From: Flagellimonas ochracea
GTDB lineage: Bacteria; Bacteroidota; Bacteroidia; Flavobacteriales; Flavobacteriaceae
Direction of reading: 5' to 3'
Length of the DNA: 64,000 nt
Assembly (NCBI RefSeq): GCF_009903685.1
Contig: NZ_JAAABI010000005.1
Location: 120,634-184,633 of the forward strand
A program made the translations under genes and the position numbers. Below, in pieces: positions 61,916 to 64,000 of the stretch (the stretch's first letter is position 1; each line of letters opens with the position of its first letter). Under the pieces are notes generated by a model. The model had not been told where the DNA came from and searched no databases. It saw only the letters and a program-made list of their open reading frames with translations.

Positions 61916-63088
61916 TTATTTACCATAAGTACAATTTGTAGTTAGATTTTGTTCATTACCACTATCAGTGAAACCTTTTGCATATTTTGAAATATATGAT
62001 TCACTAGAACTACATTTTTTCCTCCTATTGGTCAATTTGCCATCAGAATTCTTATGTGTGCAGACAACACAATACTTTTCAACATGTAATTCAATTGAAG
62101 GCTTCAGTGCTACCTTATCTATACGGATAACTGTATCCAATTGTATATTAGGGTTCTTAAGTTGAATTTTTAAAGATGAATCAACGGCTCCGAAATTGAA
62201 TGGAAAGCTGAACTTGCCAAATTGATTTGTGTTCGTCGTTTGATTTTGATCAAGTAGTTTTACTTCTATACTTTCAATAGGGGTATTATCGTAATAAACA
62301 ATTCCTGAAAGATTTTTTTGCCTATTATCAGCATTACCATCACAATCCTTAAAATCTGACAAATCAGCTGGTTTGGAAAAAAATATTACGCAAAATACTG
62401 CCAAGGATCCAGTGGCTGTTATCCAATTACGGTATCGAATTTCAATAAAACCAGGAAGAGCTGATGCAAAACCAGCTCCGGCTAAGGCTAAAATTGGAGT
62501 AAAAATTCTGCTTTGAAACTCGGTTGGGCAGCCATCCCCAGTTAATGCTATGACCAGGAGAACAACTAAAAATAGTGTCCCTACTATAATACCATATAAA
62601 ATTTGTTTTTTATTCACGACATGTGGTTTTTTAGAATTAAAAGATTCGATTGATAAATTGTATTGCGAAAATTTTTCTTTTAGGGCAGAAACCTCATCTG
62701 GAGCATGTGTTTTTATAAACCTCTGGATACTAGAATAAGCCATCTCAGCGGGTATGGGAGGCTCGAATAGGTATTTTTCACTTATTGAATGAACTAACCT
62801 GTGATAGTTTACTATTGAGTAACTTACATTTATTGAATCGTCTATTTTACTATTAAGAATATTTTGGTCTACTTCGTAAGTCCCAGTAAAGTATTCGTTT
62901 AATGATCTTTGGAATAAGTGAAAGAATCGAGTAGCTTTTCCGTTTAGCTCGTTTACCTCATTTCGTACGTCATCTATCGAAGGATTTGTTTTAATTGTAT
63001 TTAAAAGGTGTCGACTTTGCTTAGCAAAATTGTCTTTTGCTAAATCGATAGCATCCTCGAAATCCGTTATTGACTTTTTTTTGCTCAA
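61916..63088 (-). CDS. Membrane protein with helical N-terminus and Ig-like C-terminal domain
   Basis: 390 residues. About 160 helical, charged residues come first (DAIDLAKDNFAKQSRHLLNT, RFFHLFQRSLNEYFTGTY). Three hydrophobic helices follow (QILYGIIVGTLFLVVLLVIA, LALAGAGFASALPGFI, GSLAVFCVIFF). A carboxypeptidase-regulatory-like beta-sandwich then follows (LSGIVYYDNTPIESIEVKLL, TNQFGKFSFPFNFGAV). The C-terminal tail has several cysteines (KYCVVCTHKN, KKCSSSESYI). No family is recognised. The start lies 2 bp after the small upstream gene, so the genes are surely co-transcribed. A sensing or membrane-linked defence role is conceivable but unproven. Confidence 0.65.
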   Translation of the reverse strand: MSKKKSITDFEDAIDLAKDNFAKQSRHLLNTIKTNPSIDDVRNEVNELNGKATRFFHLFQRSLNEYFTGTYEVDQNILNSKIDDSINVSYSIVNYHRLVHSISEKYLFEPPIPAEMAYSSIQRFIKTHAPDEVSALKEKFSQYNLSIESFNSKKPHVVNKKQILYGIIVGTLFLVVLLVIALTGDGCPTEFQSRIFTPILALAGAGFASALPGFIEIRYRNWITATGSLAVFCVIFFSKPADLSDFKDCDGNADNRQKNLSGIVYYDNTPIESIEVKLLDQNQTTNTNQFGKFSFPFNFGAVDSSLKIQLKNPNIQLDTVIRIDKVALKPSIELHVEKYCVVCTHKNSDGKLTNRRKKCSSSESYISKYAKGFTDSGNEQNLTTNCTYGK

Positions 63089-63090
63089 AC

Positions 63091-63375
63091 CTAATTTTTG
63101 TTTTTAAGCTCTTCTTCAATTTGTTTCCATATATCATTCAAATCACCAGTGTCAACAGATGCCTTAAAGTCAAGCAGCTTAGGGAATGATGACATTTCGT
63201 ATCCTCGAGATTTAATATCTGTTATTATGACATTATAAACTTTATCCTTAAAGAAGTTCTCGGATGGAATATCTTGAATCTTCTTGCTGATTTCGGAAAG
63301 TGTTTTTTGATCTAAAACGGTCTCATCAGACTTTAGGTACTTTCCTAATAATTCAAGTATTATATTCATTTCCAT
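63091..63375 (-). CDS. Small helical protein (94 aa), unknown
   Basis: All-helical and charged: MEMNIILELLGKYLKSDETV at the start, KIQDIPSENFFKDKVYNVII in the middle and DIWKQIEEELKNKN at the end. The size and helical build are like small adaptor or death-like effector-associated domains, but no family is assigned. It is the first gene of the minus-strand operon and lies 2 bp from the membrane protein gene. No signal peptide. Region 63376-63941 beyond it is AT-rich with no supported gene. Confidence 0.5.
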   Translation of the reverse strand: MEMNIILELLGKYLKSDETVLDQKTLSEISKKIQDIPSENFFKDKVYNVIITDIKSRGYEMSSFPKLLDFKASVDTGDLNDIWKQIEEELKNKN

Positions 63376-63941
63376 AACATTGTGACTATGTTGATTAGAG
63401 CTTTAGATATTATTAAAATTCACTTTCAAACAATATGAGCTTAAAATTGAAAAGCAATTTGTTTTCGTGGCCAAGAATAAAAGTGCAATCGCGTGCTTTT
63501 TGATCTCATTATATAGGCCCTTAAAACCTAAAAATCTTAAAGTGGGGGATAAGTCATATGAATACGTAATTCATATAAATTTAAATTCTTTTTTTTGGGC
63601 TTAAATCCAAATGTTAATCGACTAAATGTCAAATAATTAGATGATTGTTTCTTTCTATATAGAAACCACAAAGAGAGTGGGGTTTTATATAATTTTAAAT
63701 AGATAAAAACCATAAAAAAACTAAGGTTTTTGCACAATGCACTTTTGCTTTGTATTACTATATTTAAGGTTTTACTTTCCCTTAAATCAAAATGTACTTG
63801 CCAGAGGCCCTTAAGCGGCATTGATTCCTATTGAACAAAATGATACTAATAAACCACATCAACAAGATTTTTTAATAACGGATAACTAATTATTATGGTT
63901 TGGATAGAAAGTATCTCCATAAAGGATAAGGATAACCAAAA

Positions 63942-64000
63942 ATGAGTAATAAAATATTTTTGAGTTGGTCCAAACCTAGAAGTAAGAACTTGGCAAAAGA
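63942..64000 (+). CDS. N-terminus of a probable TIR-domain protein, 3' cut by window edge
   Basis: Only 19 full codons are visible: MSNKIFLSWSKPRSKNLAK. The opening [KR]-I-F-[LI]-S-W-S followed by a Ser/Lys and then helix-forming residues is the typical first strand and loop of bacterial TIR-domain proteins, which often cut NAD+ in phage defence. An AAAGGATAAGG stretch ahead of the ATG could act as a ribosome site. Too little sequence is available to judge the catalytic Glu or the partner domain. Confidence 0.5.
   Translation, partial: MSNKIFLSWSKPRSKNLAK

Noticed and set aside
63537..63821. Minus-strand ORF of 94 codons
   Set aside because: Biased Lys/Leu/Phe composition of AT-rich DNA, no recognisable motif and no good start; treated as chance.

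Overview
The window looks like a chromosomal segment of a marine member of the Flavobacteriaceae (Bacteroidota). Supporting signs are TAnnTTTG-type -7 promoter elements just upstream of several genes, weak Shine-Dalgarno sites, several likely TTG starts, many Ala-Gln-ending signal peptides and Bacteroidota lipoboxes, a sigma/FecR/STN-TonB receptor cassette, and a green-type proteorhodopsin next to a Blh carotene dioxygenase. The gene content recalls Muricauda/Flagellimonas-like genomes, but that placement is an inference.

Layout. 0-6 kb: end of a glycogen synthase, citrate synthase, two guanidine-modifying hydrolases (DDAH-like and CtlX-like), and a BCCT osmolyte transporter with no visible normal start. 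6-8.4 kb: an AT-rich accessory patch with an AbiGi-like protein, a small membrane protein overlapped by a 50-residue ORF, an unknown protein, and a pseudogene with an in-frame stop. 8.4-16.8 kb: envelope proteins, a DUF2867 epimerase operon, argS, and the divergent proteorhodopsin/blh pair, whose shared intergenic region carries three copies of a 10-bp motif. 16.8-23.3 kb: ECF sigma, FecR and TonB receptor, with two acidic modular lipoproteins divergent from them; a 17-nt motif shared by both promoter regions suggests one regulon. 23.3-45 kb: mostly ordinary housekeeping and metabolic genes (ffh, folD, hydrolases, HxlR regulator, HerA-like ATPase, secreted RidA, queE, metzincin, NamZ, LolC/E-like permease, cysteine synthase, M20 peptidase, aldose epimerase).

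45-52 kb: tiny membrane proteins, a DnaQ/GIY-YIG nuclease, and a run of four genes encoding a non-specific endonuclease, a subtilisin without signal peptide, a membrane protein and a coiled-coil secreted protein. 52-59.6 kb: the most interesting locus, a compact ribosomal-peptide (RiPP/bacteriocin) cluster. It has two double-glycine precursors with a shared four-cysteine core pattern, a C39-peptidase ABC exporter and HlyD adaptor, a glycosyltransferase-like DUF6734 protein, and a fusion of a Cys-less C39-like domain, VKOR and a DsbA-like thioredoxin. The genes therefore suggest leader-guided disulfide formation, possible glycosylation, and export with leader cleavage. A 25-bp palindrome lies between the two divergent tailoring genes.

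59.6-64 kb: AT-rich accessory DNA with a tRNA-3'-end-like remnant, a four-gene operon of unknown function, and the first 19 codons of a probable TIR-domain protein cut by the window edge. Family assignments are from reading the sequence only; no database search was run.
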